Assembly (NCBI GenBank): GCA_949747935.1
Contig: CATKHE010000161.1
Location: 1 to 6,469, forward strand
Origin: an uncultured Eubacteriales bacterium
GTDB taxonomy: Bacteria; Bacillota_A; Clostridia; Oscillospirales; Oscillospiraceae
Length of the DNA stretch: 6,469 nt
Direction: 5' to 3'
The position numbers were made by a program, and so were the translations under genes. Positions 5,750 through 6,469 of the stretch are shown in pieces. A model generated the notes under the pieces. The model saw only the letters and a program-made list of their open reading frames with translations, made no database searches and was not told the DNA's origin. Every line of letters starts with the position of its first letter. Positions within the stretch are counted from its first letter, which is position 1.

Positions 5750-6469
5750 ATGGCGCAGTACCGTCTCGGTGTTTTAGGCGGCATGGGCCCCCAAGCCACC
5801 AACACCTTTTATCAATTCATCATCGACCGCACCGCCGCCCGGTCGGATCAGGAGCATGTCAACGCTCTGATCCTCTCCGATGTGGACATGCCCGACCGCA
5901 CCGCCGCCATCCTGGGGAGCGACGCGGAAAAGGAGGCTGTCTTCCAGCGGCTGCTGGCCGGCGCCCGTCTGCTGGAGGGAGCGGGGTGTACCTGCATCGC
6001 CGTCCCCTGCAATACCTCCCACTTCTTCCTGGACCGGGTCCAGGACCATATCGGCATCCCTATCCTCCACATGATCCGGGAGACCGCCCGCCTGCTGGCC
6101 TCCCAGGGCCTGCGGCGGCCCGGGATCCTGGCTACTGATGGTACGATCCGGACCGGACTATACCAGAAGGAGTTCTCTGCCGCTGGGATCGGCGCAGCGG
6201 TCCCCTCCCCCCGGGCCCAAGAGCTGGTCATGTCCCTGATCTACGACGATGTGAAGGCCGGCCGGGACGGCGACCCCCAGAAGTTCGCCGCCATCCACGA
6301 GGATCTGCTGGCCCAGGGCTGCGACTGCGGGGTGCTGGCCTGCACCGAGCTGTCGGTCTTCGCCGACAAGCACCACCTGCCCCCCTTCTACACCGACGCA
6401 ATGGCCGTCCTGGCCGAGCGGGCGGTGGAGGCCTGCCATAAGCCTCTGCGGCATATTTTTATCAAATAG
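5750..6469 (+). CDS. Aspartate racemase (PLP-independent Asp/Glu racemase family)
   Basis: 239 residues, complete, with its TAG as the last three bases of the window. Cofactor-independent racemase using two cysteines as acid and base to interconvert L- and D-aspartate in the cytosol. Visible signatures are GVLGGMGPQATNTFYQ (7-22), the first catalytic cysteine in AVPCNTSHFF (Cys87), IPILHMI (103-109), GILATDGTIRTGLYQ (125-139) and the second catalytic cysteine in LACTELS (Cys198). Both cysteines are present, unlike the racemase-fold protein two genes upstream, whose active site is lost. The ribosome binding site GAGGAG lies inside the end of the ligase gene and the start codon is 3 nt after its stop, so the two are translationally coupled. 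E. faecium also places an aspartate racemase gene beside its D-aspartate ligase. The main alternative is a relative with broader substrate range (glutamate or another acidic amino acid); the neighbour favours aspartate. Confidence 0.93.
   Translation: MAQYRLGVLGGMGPQATNTFYQFIIDRTAARSDQEHVNALILSDVDMPDRTAAILGSDAEKEAVFQRLLAGARLLEGAGCTCIAVPCNTSHFFLDRVQDHIGIPILHMIRETARLLASQGLRRPGILATDGTIRTGLYQKEFSAAGIGAAVPSPRAQELVMSLIYDDVKAGRDGDPQKFAAIHEDLLAQGCDCGVLACTELSVFADKHHLPPFYTDAMAVLAERAVEACHKPLRHIFIK

Overview
The window is GC-rich (strongly G/C at third codon positions), with AAGGAGG-type ribosome binding sites, short intergenic gaps and sigma-A-like promoters. Together with a KtrAB potassium system and an Aslfm-type D-aspartate ligase paired with an aspartate racemase, this suggests a high-GC Firmicute of the gut Oscillospiraceae type (Flavonifractor/Lawsonibacter-like). 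That placement is inference from style and gene content. I see no phage, IS, CRISPR, rRNA or tRNA.

Layout. (1) 1-1069, minus strand: a small coiled-coil/zinc-ribbon protein followed 10 bp later by a trimeric-class purine nucleoside phosphorylase that runs off the left edge. Both are probably read from one promoter at 1106-1134. (2) 1187-3243, plus strand: ktrB-ktrA, encoding the membrane pore and the cytosolic RCK gating ring of a Ktr K+ uptake system, driven by a good promoter at 1187-1214. KtrB has no ATG, GTG or TTG at its N-terminus. The only position that fits the ribosome binding site, the promoter and the protein family is an ACG at 1254. (3) 3274-6469, plus strand: a promoter, then an alanine-racemase-fold protein, an ATP-grasp D-aspartate ligase of the Enterococcus Aslfm family, and a two-cysteine aspartate racemase that ends exactly at the window edge.

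How the genes work together. The last two genes form a recognisable pair: the racemase makes D-aspartate and the ligase attaches it, presumably to the peptidoglycan precursor stem peptide. The unusual member is the first gene. It has the full alanine-racemase architecture, but the PLP-binding lysine, the phosphate-contacting tyrosine, the GMGR arginine and the second catalytic tyrosine are all replaced (Thr32, Gly36, Phe132, Thr257). It therefore looks like a pseudo-racemase kept beside a D-amino-acid ligation module. A 21-bp palindromic repeat occurs once on each side of this gene. The downstream copy overlaps a longer inverted repeat, so that two mutually exclusive hairpins can form just before the ligase start.
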